Positions 42,904 to 53,144 of a stretch of 64,000 nt of DNA are shown here, piece by piece. The notes below the pieces were generated by a model. That model was not told the origin of the DNA, searched no databases, and saw only the letters and a list, made by a program, of their open reading frames with translations. The stretch comes from G965195345 sp965277625 (GTDB lineage: Bacteria; Pseudomonadota; Gammaproteobacteria; CAKMZV01). Position numbers and translations under genes: made by a program. Location of the stretch: positions 434,001 to 498,000 of the forward strand of contig OZ255827.1 in NCBI GenBank assembly GCA_965277625.1. Direction: 5' to 3'. The stretch's first letter is position 1. Each line of letters starts with the position of its first letter.

Positions 42904-44249
42904 AATCTAAACGCCTGCCGATAATAATCATTGCGATTTTGGCGATTTTGGTCATTTATCTTAAATTTGGAAATGACTCACCCCAAGTCTCTCAGACTTT
43001 GACTGATCAAACTATTTCAACCATCCCAGTGGGTAATGACGGAGGGAATTTGAACGTTACTGCACTAGAAAGTATTGAGACATTGGCAGGACAGAATCAA
43101 GAACAAAATACCAAACTAAAGATATTACAAAACACCATTGATTTGCTACAGGCACAAATAAATGATGACTCTCAAAAATTGACCGAAGAGGCCCAAATTC
43201 TAAATAAATTGAATGCGCTTGAGAATCAATTATCCATCCTTCAAAGTTATGAATATCCCGCTATTGAAATAACGGCTGTTCAGGATGGAAATGATTTAAA
43301 ACGCTCTACGACTAACCAATCGCAAAACCAACCTGAATATACAGTGGTCGGTGTGCGTGTAGATTCGGTGGCACAGATCACTCCTGAAGATTCTGATCTA
43401 TTTAATTTTACCAATGTGTCGGGTAGTGAATCTAAAGTGATTAGCCAAGAGACCGCCACTGAAACAAATACCGAATCGCCCCAATCTATTCCTTACTTTA
43501 CACTCCCTGTTAATGATCAACTAACGCATAACGTGGCCAGCGGTGCCATCATCGGGGTCGTGCCGAATATAAACAATCAGGTTTTTAACCGAATCAGATT
43601 CAAACTTGTCAGCACCAAACTCGGTGTGTTGAGTGAGCATCAGTATCCAGCAGGATTGAAAAACATTGTCTGGGGTGGCATAGCGTTAGGCGTGGGCTCA
43701 CAATCTTGCCTTTACGGAATAGTCGATTCCGTAACCTTTGTTTTTACAGATGGTCGTATTCTTACAGCATCGGCGCAATCCAATGGTGTTGCATCAGATT
43801 TAACGGGCGGGGTGAGTATTGGTTCTGGGTTTGGCTACATTTCTAACGCCTGGGGTGAACGATGTTTGCCAGGTGAGTTAATCAGCAACAGTCGTGATTA
43901 TGTGACGGATCGTGCCATTGTTGGAGGATTAGAAGCTGCCACAAATGTTGCTCGGCAATCCAACATCAATACAACGATTGACAATAATGGCAATTCCATA
44001 GAAAACATTGATCCCAATAGAGCCGGTAGTGCAGCAGCCGCTGGATTTGTAGGAGGGGCTTTAAATGCATACGGTGAGGATTTACAACGCAGGATAGCCC
44101 AAGCGTTTGACTTAGTCTATATTAAATCTGGAACACCCATAACGATTGAGCTAACACGAGAAATTTCTATCGATTACCCCCCTACGGGCCGATTGACTGT
44201 TTATGGAAAAACCGCACATGAAAATATTAGCCCTTTTGATTTGGATTAG
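42900..44249 (+). CDS. TIGR03752-family ICE protein, TraB/VirB10-like
   Basis: 449 residues. Membrane anchor (residues 6-22), a coiled coil (about 55-115), a variable linker, then a VirB10-like beta-barrel domain (PVNDQLTHNVASGAIIGVV; GLKNIVWGGIALGVGSQSCLYG; AAGFVGGALNAYGEDLQRRI). VirB10 homologues span both membranes and form the core of the channel. Overlaps the following lipoprotein gene by 32 bases. Confidence 0.87.
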   Translation: MKSKRLPIIIIAILAILVIYLKFGNDSPQVSQTLTDQTISTIPVGNDGGNLNVTALESIETLAGQNQEQNTKLKILQNTIDLLQAQINDDSQKLTEEAQILNKLNALENQLSILQSYEYPAIEITAVQDGNDLKRSTTNQSQNQPEYTVVGVRVDSVAQITPEDSDLFNFTNVSGSESKVISQETATETNTESPQSIPYFTLPVNDQLTHNVASGAIIGVVPNINNQVFNRIRFKLVSTKLGVLSEHQYPAGLKNIVWGGIALGVGSQSCLYGIVDSVTFVFTDGRILTASAQSNGVASDLTGGVSIGSGFGYISNAWGERCLPGELISNSRDYVTDRAIVGGLEAATNVARQSNINTTIDNNGNSIENIDPNRAGSAAAAGFVGGALNAYGEDLQRRIAQAFDLVYIKSGTPITIELTREISIDYPPTGRLTVYGKTAHENISPFDLD

Positions 44250-44562
44250 TATAGGCGTGATGACCCACGGGTGCGCTTCGCAAGAGTTGCCACGTGATAA
44301 AGGTCCTACCATTGCTCAAGTGGTAAAAGAACATGCCATCATGGATGCAAAGGATACAGTGCCCCAATCAAAAAGGGAAGAAATGAAACATTCCAATGTA
44401 ACGCGAAATCTTCTAAATGAGCAAGATTTGCTGTTTCCCGAAAAACCGAACCCAAGACTAATCATGTATGTCGCGCCACATTTATCTGCGCAGGGAATCT
44501 ATGTGCCGGGTTATTACACAGCCTTTCGGATGTATCCCGATCATCCTGTCTATATACCTTAA
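44218..44562 (+). CDS. TIGR03751-family ICE lipoprotein, TraV/VirB7-like
   Basis: 114 residues from the ATG at 44218. The lipobox is MTHGC. The C-terminal VAPHLSAQGIYVPGYYTAFRMYP is the conserved end of this family. The lipoprotein anchors the outer-membrane core of the secretion channel. The traC gene starts three bases after the stop. Confidence 0.82.
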   Translation: MKILALLIWISIGVMTHGCASQELPRDKGPTIAQVVKEHAIMDAKDTVPQSKREEMKHSNVTRNLLNEQDLLFPEKPNPRLIMYVAPHLSAQGIYVPGYYTAFRMYPDHPVYIP

Positions 44563-44565
44563 TCC

Positions 44566-47265
44566 ATGCCATTAACGAAAACTCAAATTAAGCAAATTTA
44601 TAAAGGGCCAGATGCTTCATTTGGCGATTTTTTGCCCTTTAAAGAATACAACGAAGAATATGAAGCCTTATTATTTCATGATGGTAAATCGGTCGGACTG
44701 ATGCTTGAGCTGAGCATGATCAATGCTCAAGGTAAGACTGAGGAAACACTTGAAGGATATGCAGGTTTGCTCCAAAAAATGCTCAACACCATTCCTCAAG
44801 AGACTAAAAATCCATGGATCATGCAAGTTTTTCTGCAAGATGAACCAGTACAAGCGCTCATTCCTGCATTAAAAAGGCATGTAGATCCGAAAATTAAAGA
44901 TCATCCTCACGCTATTTCATTCATTCAACTACTGGATGCTCATTTGCGTCAAGCCAGTCAACCTCAGGGACTTTTTAGAGATGTGTTTGCTGAGACAGAG
45001 TGGCGAACTCAGATTAGAAAAGTACGGGTTTGTTTATATCGAAATTTTAGTGAGGCGCAAAATTGGTTTAAAGGCAAGGGCACTAAACGTTCTCCAGTGG
45101 AAATCTTATCAACGACTCGCAAAAATATTATTTCTGCGTTCAGTAGTGTAAGCATAAAAGCGACGGTCATGGATGATAAAGCAATAGAGGCATGGTTATT
45201 ACCTTGGTTTGCGCCTCACCCAATTGGGTGTGATGATGGATACGATCTATTAAATCAACTCAATCATAGTAAAGATAAACCCTATGGTTATGATTTGGCA
45301 AGAAGGGTACTGGTCGCACCGCCTATAAATGATGTGACGGATGAGAATAACTTCATATTCACTGGGCAGTTACAACGATTTATCTCATGCCAACCGATCC
45401 AATTTAAACCTCGAGCGGGTCGAGTAACGGCTGATTTAAAAGATTCAACCCAGTCAACGTTCTGTGTTTGGGACAAAATGCCTTATGGATCAATCCTAGC
45501 CATGACAGTCGTCTTTGATAATCAGAATATGATTCGTTCACAAGTTGAACGCATAGCTGAGAGTGGCAAAGGCCTATCATCAGAACAGGCAACTAGAAAA
45601 GAGCAAGCCGTAGAAGCCAAACACAACTTGGGCAATGGTGAGCGGTTGTATTCCTTCTTTGTTGGAACCTATATTCGAGCGTCTAATCACACAACATTAG
45701 ATGATAGGCTCATTTTGGCATTGGCTCAAATGAGGTCTATGGGTTTAGAGCCAATTGAACCGTCCTATGACCTGCTGGCTAAAGATTTATTTGTACGTAT
45801 GCTACCGATGGCATATAACGAAGCCTTTGATAATGACATTGCGCGTCGAAGTGCCTGGACCTATTCATTAGACATTGCCCGGCTACTGCCCTTGTATGGT
45901 CGAAGTGTGGGCACTGGTCATCCAGGTATTATTCTATACAATCGCGCGGGTGAACCCTATACTGTTGATGTTTTAAAAGATCGATCGCGCGTTGGCCATG
46001 GATTGATTTTTGGTCCAACAGGCGCAGGCAAATCAGTCTTCTTGAACTATGACATTCTATTCAAAATGGCCATCTACAAATGTCGTCTTTTTGTCATTGA
46101 AAAAGGGGATTCAATGCGCTGGACTGCAATGTATTTGCAAGACAAGGGCTTCAGCGTTAACCGCATTAAGTATTCAAAATCTGAATTAAAACCCATACCA
46201 ATATTTGCCAATTTTAAAAAGGCGTATGAAGAAATTAAATCTCGTGAATCAATCGGCAAGATGAAAACGCAGAAAACCTTAGACGAGAGCAATCCCTTAC
46301 AGCCATCTGAAGATGATGAACGTGACTTCACTGGTGAAATCATGCAATTGGTTTTTTTGATGGTCTCTGGTGCTTCTGAAGCAGAACAAAAAAGATTGCT
46401 TACTCGGGAAAATCAATTAGCCCTTTATCTTGCGGTCGAAGTCGCATTAATAAAGTGTGTTGAGTCTGGTAAGGACTATTTCTTACCCCAAGACATAGCT
46501 GAATCCTTGGCAGATAAAGCTGAAGCAGAACACTCAGAAAAACGTAAAGAAATTTTGCATGCCATGTCAGATGCCATGTCGCTTTGGACTAAAGAATTGC
46601 GTGGGCAACTGTTCAATCAACCAGGAGAGCCTTGGGAGGTTGCAGATGCCACATTTATAGATATGGGTATGTTGACAAGTGAGGTTTACAAGGATGCACT
46701 TGCGGTGATGGTCATCGGTTTAATGCATCAAATAACTGGGTTAGGAGAAGCTTGCCGTTTTGATGGTGAGCACACCTTCGTTTATATTGATGAAGGACAT
46801 GTGATTACCACAAATCCAACCATTGCTGAACCTGTTGTCTTTGGGGCCAAAACATGGAGAAAACTTTGGATTTGGCTCATCCAAGCCACCCAAAACATGG
46901 AAGACTATCCTGAAAAATCAGCAAAAATGATCTCAATGGCCGAATGGTATTGGCTCATAAATTTAGCAGATGGTGAAGTATCTGATTTTAATCGATTTGT
47001 TAAACTGCCTACAGAAACCAATGAATTGATCACAACCGCACGGAAGGAGCGCGGTAAATATACCGAAGGGGTTCTAATAAATCGTGATCAGGGCATGGCT
47101 GATATGTTTCGTGTTGTACTCCCTGTGTTGCCTCTGGTGCTCTCTGGGACGGAAGGTGATGAATTAAAAGCAATTAGTGATCGTTGTGAATCAAAAAATA
47201 TTCCGCCAATAGAAGCAATTTATCAAATTGCTGACGAGATGGTTGAAGAGCGAGGCATGGTATGA
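44566..47265 (+). CDS. traC: Conjugative ATPase TraC (VirB4 family, TIGR03744)
   Basis: 899 residues. N-terminal VirB4 domain, then Walker A G483PTGAGKS, FVIEKGDSMRW, Walker B TFVYIDEGHVI and the WIWLIQATQNMEDY motif. This motor energises channel and pilus assembly. The length matches the PFL_4706 family (about 900). It is the largest gene of the operon and overlaps the next by four bases. Confidence 0.93.
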   Translation: MPLTKTQIKQIYKGPDASFGDFLPFKEYNEEYEALLFHDGKSVGLMLELSMINAQGKTEETLEGYAGLLQKMLNTIPQETKNPWIMQVFLQDEPVQALIPALKRHVDPKIKDHPHAISFIQLLDAHLRQASQPQGLFRDVFAETEWRTQIRKVRVCLYRNFSEAQNWFKGKGTKRSPVEILSTTRKNIISAFSSVSIKATVMDDKAIEAWLLPWFAPHPIGCDDGYDLLNQLNHSKDKPYGYDLARRVLVAPPINDVTDENNFIFTGQLQRFISCQPIQFKPRAGRVTADLKDSTQSTFCVWDKMPYGSILAMTVVFDNQNMIRSQVERIAESGKGLSSEQATRKEQAVEAKHNLGNGERLYSFFVGTYIRASNHTTLDDRLILALAQMRSMGLEPIEPSYDLLAKDLFVRMLPMAYNEAFDNDIARRSAWTYSLDIARLLPLYGRSVGTGHPGIILYNRAGEPYTVDVLKDRSRVGHGLIFGPTGAGKSVFLNYDILFKMAIYKCRLFVIEKGDSMRWTAMYLQDKGFSVNRIKYSKSELKPIPIFANFKKAYEEIKSRESIGKMKTQKTLDESNPLQPSEDDERDFTGEIMQLVFLMVSGASEAEQKRLLTRENQLALYLAVEVALIKCVESGKDYFLPQDIAESLADKAEAEHSEKRKEILHAMSDAMSLWTKELRGQLFNQPGEPWEVADATFIDMGMLTSEVYKDALAVMVIGLMHQITGLGEACRFDGEHTFVYIDEGHVITTNPTIAEPVVFGAKTWRKLWIWLIQATQNMEDYPEKSAKMISMAEWYWLINLADGEVSDFNRFVKLPTETNELITTARKERGKYTEGVLINRDQGMADMFRVVLPVLPLVLSGTEGDELKAISDRCESKNIPPIEAIYQIADEMVEERGMV

Positions 47266-47726
47266 GATTGTTGGGATTCATTGTCATGCTCTTAATGGTG
47301 GATATAGCCCAAGCAAAGACCATTGAGGTTTTTGCCTTAAGCAAACATACCATTGTTATCAGTGATGCAACCGCACGTGCCCATAATATCGTTTACTATT
47401 GGTTAGATGCCAGTGCCATACTTGCTGAGAAATTAAGTACATCCGCGCCACTTCCGCAAAATATTCCTAAAGATAAAAATCAACAAGCAGTGCTCGCCAA
47501 AAATTTAGAAAAAAGGCTTTTTGGGCAACTACAAAGAAAAATTCAAAGCATTGACAAAAAGGTCTTGCTAAGACTGCAACGATCTTATTCTGGACAGATA
47601 TTAGCCACCCAGTTCAATATTAAACGATTTCCTGCAATCATGGTTGATCGTGACAAAATCTATTATTCAAATAATGTCGATCACATAGTTAAGAATCGTA
47701 TTCAAAACGGTGGATTGACGCAATGA
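47262..47726 (+). CDS. TIGR03757-family ICE protein (PFL_4709-like), TrbC/TraW type
   Basis: 154 residues with a signal peptide (ending AQAKT). The core TIEVFALSKHTIV, ILATQFNIKRFPAIMVDRDKIYY is thioredoxin-like without a CxxC pair, as in this family. Periplasmic; probably works with the TraU-like protein downstream. Overlaps both neighbours by four bases. Confidence 0.8.
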   Translation: MRLLGFIVMLLMVDIAQAKTIEVFALSKHTIVISDATARAHNIVYYWLDASAILAEKLSTSAPLPQNIPKDKNQQAVLAKNLEKRLFGQLQRKIQSIDKKVLLRLQRSYSGQILATQFNIKRFPAIMVDRDKIYYSNNVDHIVKNRIQNGGLTQ

Positions 47727-49303
47727 TGCGGTTTGGTTTTTTGTTGATTCTCTTTTTTTATTGCCCGGTATGGGCATTAGATAAAAATAAAGATACTGGG
47801 TTTAATTCAGTTGAACTCACCAAACAGACTCTGTCAAATACTAAAGCGTGCCTCAATTATTGCTTAGAAGGGGTTTGCATACACTACATTACGCATTATC
47901 ATAGAGTTTGCTTTTTGAATAAATGTTGGAACACGCCAATCATAAAAAGAATCGAAGTGCTTTTAAGCCCTCAAATTAGGCATAGGAATCCAGATCTTCT
48001 CGTTCAAGTTTATGACCATTTAGGAGATGAACCCTGGACTCAATGGGCAAATGTCGTTGGAAAAAATCAGAAAAGAAGTTTGGATCGATTCGTTCAAAAT
48101 TTGGGCGGTCAAGCGCTTGGAGGCGCGAATTATTCGAGCAGCTACAGCTCAAAACAACAACTGGTCTTAAAAGAAGCGACTATTATTGGTCACCCTAATT
48201 CTGTTATGGCCGATTATCTTTCTCAAACCATCAAAGGTCGGTCTTGGACGTGCAATCAATGCGCCAAAGAATCTCCCAAACCGTCTTCATCAACGCCAAG
48301 TCAGAGCGATCAATCTCCAAATTTAGATGTTTCGATTCCGACATTGAATATGACCGACTTGAAACGCTATAAAGTGCCCAGAACCATTGAAGAGTGGCGG
48401 AAATCTAAACAACCTAAACTTGCAGAATTAGACAAACACAATGACCAAGAAAATCTTATAAAGGCCAATCAAATTGCTTCTAGTGACGACATCAAAAAAC
48501 GACTTGATTTTAATGCATCTGTTGATCAGATTAAAAAAATCAGTGAAATACCTCGAACGACTAAAAACATAAAAGAGGATTTAGCAGTCATGAACAACAA
48601 CGTCGTAAAAGCTAAGGATGTATTTTCTTTAACCCCTTCAGGGGCTGTTTTAAAGCTATTAGAAATTTCAGGTCCAGTGGGTTATGGTTTGAATTTTGAT
48701 AGAGCTTTGTGCCCGAGCCCGATCACACCATTAAAACCCTATTATTCGTCAACAAATGAATTTTGGAAATGGCGATTAGGGTTTCCATTTGTCGATTGGG
48801 ACCATGCGGCAAAAATCTTATATATCCCCAAATCCCCAACCGATTTTACCCATGCCCTTGGTGCAGATGGGGTTCGCTGGGGCAATGTGTATCCAAGAAA
48901 CGGCTGGGGTTTTAATTTAAACGATACAAACAACGCCGCTTTAATTGCATACAGAGCCAATAGTCTATTAATGGAAGACGTTCCAAGTGGCAAGAGCGTC
49001 GGATTTTCTGTCCCATCCAACAAAATGCCAGGCAACATGGGATACCAAAAAGGGCATGATAAGTGGCAACTCATATACCCACCTAACGAAAGATTGAATA
49101 AACAATGCTTGTCTCAAATTAATGAGGGCAGCTCGGGAAACTTTATCAAAGGGCGTACAGAACAGACTGCGCTTAATAACAGCTCTTGGCGGAGGTACGC
49201 TTGGACGATCTGGCGAGAGTACGCGTGTTGTGGTGGCACCAAGGGCAAATTATTGACCAATTTTAAATTCAAATCGATCGGATTATCAAGTCTTTGTCTT
49301 TAG
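47723..49303 (+). CDS. TIGR03756-family ICE protein, TraU-like, with enlarged linker
   Basis: 526 residues, against about 310 for typical members. Signal peptide (ending PVWAL); a Cys-rich N-terminal part (CLNYCLEGVCIHY) and PWTQW; then about 120 residues of Ser/Pro/Lys-rich, mostly helical linker (about 190-310). The C-terminal TraU core follows (ALCPSPITPLKPYYSS; HALGADGVRWGNVYPRNGWGF; YAWTIWREYACCG). Periplasmic mating-pair formation protein. The extra linker is specific to this element as far as I can tell. Confidence 0.83.
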   Translation: MMRFGFLLILFFYCPVWALDKNKDTGFNSVELTKQTLSNTKACLNYCLEGVCIHYITHYHRVCFLNKCWNTPIIKRIEVLLSPQIRHRNPDLLVQVYDHLGDEPWTQWANVVGKNQKRSLDRFVQNLGGQALGGANYSSSYSSKQQLVLKEATIIGHPNSVMADYLSQTIKGRSWTCNQCAKESPKPSSSTPSQSDQSPNLDVSIPTLNMTDLKRYKVPRTIEEWRKSKQPKLAELDKHNDQENLIKANQIASSDDIKKRLDFNASVDQIKKISEIPRTTKNIKEDLAVMNNNVVKAKDVFSLTPSGAVLKLLEISGPVGYGLNFDRALCPSPITPLKPYYSSTNEFWKWRLGFPFVDWDHAAKILYIPKSPTDFTHALGADGVRWGNVYPRNGWGFNLNDTNNAALIAYRANSLLMEDVPSGKSVGFSVPSNKMPGNMGYQKGHDKWQLIYPPNERLNKQCLSQINEGSSGNFIKGRTEQTALNNSSWRRYAWTIWREYACCGGTKGKLLTNFKFKSIGLSSLCL

Positions 49304-49312
49304 GAGTTATTT

Positions 49313-50647
49313 ATGAAATCATTGCCCCTTATTACATTTATATGTTGCTTTAGTGCAAACGCAGCTGTCCTTGATGAACAATATAGTTTACAAGATGAAG
49401 TCCTTAATAAACAGCAAATCATTCTTCAATATTTAGCTGGCAAGCCTGAACGTGTTGTAAAACCAAGCAATCATGATAGGGTATTAAGGGTTGATGCGCA
49501 CCCTCGAGCAGGTTATGGCTATAGTTGCGGTGAATTTGATGCTTATAACAATATACAAGCAACATTAAACAATATCAAAAATAAGGCTGAAAAAGTACCA
49601 GGAGAATTAGCTGAGGCTGGGCAAGCCGCTGTTACTGCATTACCACTATACTTATTGCAGAGGGCCGATCCAGGATTATTAGCACTTGTACAAGACCATC
49701 TTGATCAAGCATTTAATCTATTTCAGATTTCATATAAATCATGTAAAAAAATTGAGCAAGAACTGCACTCAGGAAACAACAATCCCTATGGTGATTTTGC
49801 GCGTGTAAGTATTGCCGAACAATGGACTTCTTTGGCTTCATCAAATATTGGGTTTGGTAGAAAAACCATTCAACAAATTGATGAAGAGGCAGACGAAGAA
49901 TCTCTGAAGGAAGGATTTACATTTGCATTATGCAAAAAACGGGGCGGACGAAAGAAAAAGGCGGTTCCGGGAAAAATTTATGAAGAATTAATCATTGCTG
50001 GTTTCAACACCCTACATCGAAGAGAAATCGACGATTTAACCCCAATACAATCAAATCAATCTTTCACAATGTATTGGGATGACCCCAGTAAAGCAGTTGA
50101 TTGGACGCACATTACATTTGGTGAGGAGATCATCAGTTTTAAAAATGCCAGCATACAGGATCAAGTAGCGGGACAGGGATTAAAACCGGCATACGACGCT
50201 ATCAAGAAACAGATGTTTGAGGCGCTCAAGAATGTTGTAAACGACAGTCCCACCGATTATATAGATTTACAAAAAAAGTATCGTTCTCTGAATTTAAAAC
50301 CCGAAGAACTTAAAAAATCCCTTGGATTGGCTGCTGATAATAATGCGCTCAATGTTAAACCAGCCCAAATTGTCACTATGATAAACAACATAGCGAGCTC
50401 CAATGCGCATCTCGAGATTAATAAAAGAGTGTATGCAATGAGACGCCTTATTAACGCAGGTCTGGCATCAAAATGTATTGCCGGAGATGCGGTAGAAACA
50501 GCAGCCCGAAGCGTGATTACTCGGTTGTACTTTAGGGTTCAAGCTGAACAAAACGCTTTGAATGAAAATCTAGAGATTCAAAGGCGAGCGGGCGAGCGAT
50601 TAGCTAAGCAATTAAAAGAATTTATAAACGAAGGTTTAGGCGAATAG
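49313..50647 (+). CDS. TIGR03755-family ICE protein (PFL_4711-like), TraH-type position
   Basis: 444 residues with a signal peptide (ending SANAAV). YGYSCGEFDAYNNIQATLNNI, VTALPLYLLQRADPGLLALVQDHLDQAF, SYKSCKKIEQEL and PYGDFARVSIAEQWTSL follow the family pattern closely. The C-terminal half is helical (coiled coil after residue 400). Periplasmic; likely part of the mating-pair complex. A GGAG ribosome binding site precedes the ATG. Confidence 0.85.
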   Translation: MKSLPLITFICCFSANAAVLDEQYSLQDEVLNKQQIILQYLAGKPERVVKPSNHDRVLRVDAHPRAGYGYSCGEFDAYNNIQATLNNIKNKAEKVPGELAEAGQAAVTALPLYLLQRADPGLLALVQDHLDQAFNLFQISYKSCKKIEQELHSGNNNPYGDFARVSIAEQWTSLASSNIGFGRKTIQQIDEEADEESLKEGFTFALCKKRGGRKKKAVPGKIYEELIIAGFNTLHRREIDDLTPIQSNQSFTMYWDDPSKAVDWTHITFGEEIISFKNASIQDQVAGQGLKPAYDAIKKQMFEALKNVVNDSPTDYIDLQKKYRSLNLKPEELKKSLGLAADNNALNVKPAQIVTMINNIASSNAHLEINKRVYAMRRLINAGLASKCIAGDAVETAARSVITRLYFRVQAEQNALNENLEIQRRAGERLAKQLKEFINEGLGE

Positions 50648-50648
50648 T

Positions 50649-51035
50649 ATGGTTCAAAATAATACAAATAGCTCAAGTTTGCGCAAATTTCTTTTGATTA
50701 TCTTGCTCTCTTTTATTTCTATTCTATTGGTCGGTTTCGTATTGCCATTATTCTTTCCACCTATCGCCACTTATTTGATAAAGCTGTTTTTATGGTTAGA
50801 ACCAATGATAGATTTTGGTAATTCGGTTGTTCAGTTCATTGGGTTGGTATTGATAATCGTGGGTATATTTTTTACTGTTTTTTGGTCAAGCATTGTCAAT
50901 TTCATAGCGGAAAAATTCAACTGGGAAAAAAATACAAAAATCGTATTTCTGAGTTTGCCTCAACGATTAACATTTGGTTCTATGCCAATTTTAATGGGGA
51001 TTTTTATGTATAACCCCTTAAGATTTATGACATGA
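50649..51035 (+). CDS. Small membrane protein between TIGR03755 and TraG-N genes
   Basis: 128 residues with three membrane helices (about 14-38, 58-85 and 112-126). No family recognised, but a gene of this size and topology is commonly seen at this place in GI-type transfer regions. It starts one base after the previous stop and overlaps the next gene as ATGA. Confidence 0.7.
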   Translation: MVQNNTNSSSLRKFLLIILLSFISILLVGFVLPLFFPPIATYLIKLFLWLEPMIDFGNSVVQFIGLVLIIVGIFFTVFWSSIVNFIAEKFNWEKNTKIVFLSLPQRLTFGSMPILMGIFMYNPLRFMT

Positions 51036-52801
51036 TAGTCGGCTCTAAACTGGAAGTTTTTACTTTGGTATGGGGCTGGGCAATTGCCGATAAAATATTT
51101 GCCATATTAGCCACTTCGGTTTTACTGTTTCCCTTTGCATATCAAATGTTCCAACACCTTCAAGAACTTGAGGGCGCATCAGATAATGAGCGTGGCATCA
51201 ACAGATCTATTGCAAAAATGCGCAATGATATATTAGAATTTTTCGCCGTCTTGCTCTTTTGTTTATGGCCAATCATTCCCCTCAATGTGGTTGATATAAA
51301 GTATGGCTTACCATGTACCTTAGCAGGAGAACGCACGACAGAATATAGCAAAACAACGGCACAAGATTTACAGGTTAATGAAGGTACGCAAAAGGACATT
51401 AATACCGTTAAGATGCCCATTCTTTTTGCGGCTTTAGCCGGATTGGTCGAACTGATCAATAGGCAAATCATTGATGAAATACCGTGTGTGACGGACATTG
51501 TTCAATTTGATGAGATACTCAGATCTGTCGGGATTTCAGATGAAAGTTTAAGCAGGGAATTTGCGCGATTTTATGTTGAATGCTACCGACCTGCCAAAGA
51601 AAGGTGGGATAAGCGAGAGTATGACACTTCGGTGTGGTCAGGAAGCTATTTTGATGTGGCGTTTTTTGCTTCGGCCAATTACACACCAGAAATTCAAGAT
51701 GTTAATAAACTTGCAGTGAACAGTTTTAACCAAAGTTCACCTGAATATGTTGGCAGTCGTTTTTTTATTCAAACCCCAGGTTTGTATAAACAATGTCAGG
51801 GCAACTACAACAGTTGTGAAACGGGCGGACTAGCTGCTAAAAAACGACAGGGTTATGGGCAAAAGAACATAGGTCCAAGTGGTCCTTCTGGAGATGGCTT
51901 TAGAAGCAAGAGTGCTCATCAGAATTTCGAACCTAGTGGACTCAGAGGAGAGGACACTACGTCCAGTTTGCATGGGAGGCCGTATTGTGATGAATGGTGG
52001 ACTGGGGAAAATTCAAGAACGGCAGGGATAGGTTTAAGGACACAAATCGCCAACCATATTAAAGAGCAGGTGAAATCTGGTAACAAAGAGCCAGTTGGGA
52101 GTAGAGGGAAGACCGCCATAACTGATCCAGATGAAATCTTGAGAAATCAAGGTATTGAAGCGCACAATAGTGAAGATTTTTGGGTTCGAAAAATATTTAA
52201 TAAAAAAATTGTGACAGGGGACTTAGTGAGTGAAAACGGAGAGACGCTTAGCTTAAACAATACATTGCTATTGGCGGGGTTGGCCGATTTAAGTTTACAG
52301 GGACTGTCCCAATTCAAAAAATTAAAAAACATAAATCCATCCAGTGGAATTTTATCGGCAGTCAAAGTGCTCACTGGTTTTTATATTGCCATGAAATTTG
52401 CTCGAAAAGGCGCTCAGATACTTCAGCCTTGGTCAATCTTTCTCGTGATAATTATTTGGTTTTTCTGGTTCATGGTAAGAGGTGTGACCGTTTCAAGTGC
52501 CATTGAAATCAGTTTTATGTATTTGAGCATCAAAAGTTGGAGTTGGATTTGGGCCGTTATTTGGTATGCAGATCAATACGCTTATGAACAAGTGACAAAC
52601 TCAAACAGCATGCTCATAGGCAGTGTTGTTTCATATTTTGATATTAATCGACTCATCTTGGACGTGATCCTTTCAATTATGTACATTGCCGTCCCAGCCG
52701 TAATGACATTGATATTGGCACCCAAAGCTGCGGCTTTAAGTTTTGGTGGAGGCGGTGATTTGTCTCCAGTCAATAAAGCCTCCAATAGAATGGCTAAATA
52801 A
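51032..52801 (+). CDS. TraG N-terminal-domain conjugation protein
   Basis: 589 residues. Membrane segments lie near 22-40, 67-88, 455-480, 485-510 and 545-570. The N-terminal stretch (TLVWGWAIADKIFAIL; LEFFAVLLFCLWPIIPLNVVDI) resembles the TraG-N domain of mating-pair stabilisation proteins. A central soluble region of some 350 residues contains several Cys and Gly-rich linkers. Last gene of the transfer operon. Members stabilise donor-recipient contact. Confidence 0.83.
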   Translation: MIVGSKLEVFTLVWGWAIADKIFAILATSVLLFPFAYQMFQHLQELEGASDNERGINRSIAKMRNDILEFFAVLLFCLWPIIPLNVVDIKYGLPCTLAGERTTEYSKTTAQDLQVNEGTQKDINTVKMPILFAALAGLVELINRQIIDEIPCVTDIVQFDEILRSVGISDESLSREFARFYVECYRPAKERWDKREYDTSVWSGSYFDVAFFASANYTPEIQDVNKLAVNSFNQSSPEYVGSRFFIQTPGLYKQCQGNYNSCETGGLAAKKRQGYGQKNIGPSGPSGDGFRSKSAHQNFEPSGLRGEDTTSSLHGRPYCDEWWTGENSRTAGIGLRTQIANHIKEQVKSGNKEPVGSRGKTAITDPDEILRNQGIEAHNSEDFWVRKIFNKKIVTGDLVSENGETLSLNNTLLLAGLADLSLQGLSQFKKLKNINPSSGILSAVKVLTGFYIAMKFARKGAQILQPWSIFLVIIIWFFWFMVRGVTVSSAIEISFMYLSIKSWSWIWAVIWYADQYAYEQVTNSNSMLIGSVVSYFDINRLILDVILSIMYIAVPAVMTLILAPKAAALSFGGGGDLSPVNKASNRMAK

Positions 52802-52865
52802 TCACAAAAATGTTAATGTCCTGAAATGATAATTTTGGTGCGCAAAGTTTACAGACATGGCATTA

Positions 52866-53144
52866 TCACGATTTATACCACTTCAGATTTTTAGAGGGTT
52901 TGAACGTTACAACTTCATAGGCAGGAATGTCATAGTGTTCTCCCGTTTGCGGATTCCTGCCTTGCCTTGCCTTTTTTTGAGTCCTTTTAAAGACACCTAA
53001 TCCCCGAAGTTTGATGACCTGTACTTCTTTATCCTCAAATGAGAGATGAAAGGTCTCAATCACCTTATTGACAATTCGCATCCCTTCAGTTTTGTTCACA
53101 CCTAAGTTAACGGCCAGTTTTATTGCGAACTGTTCTTTATTCAT
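52866..53144 (-). CDS. HU/IHF-family DNA-binding protein
   Basis: 92 residues. MNKEQFAIKLAVNLGVNKTEGMRIVNKVIETF, the KLRGLGVF turn and ARQGRNPQTGEHYDIPAYEVVTFKPSKNL mark an HU/IHF subunit with the DNA-minor-groove arm intact. Relative to housekeeping HU it has an unusual dimer-face region. It is convergent with the transfer operon and may bend DNA for the element's regulation, or be a leftover of an excision/integration module. Confidence 0.88.
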   Translation of the reverse strand: MNKEQFAIKLAVNLGVNKTEGMRIVNKVIETFHLSFEDKEVQVIKLRGLGVFKRTQKKARQGRNPQTGEHYDIPAYEVVTFKPSKNLKWYKS

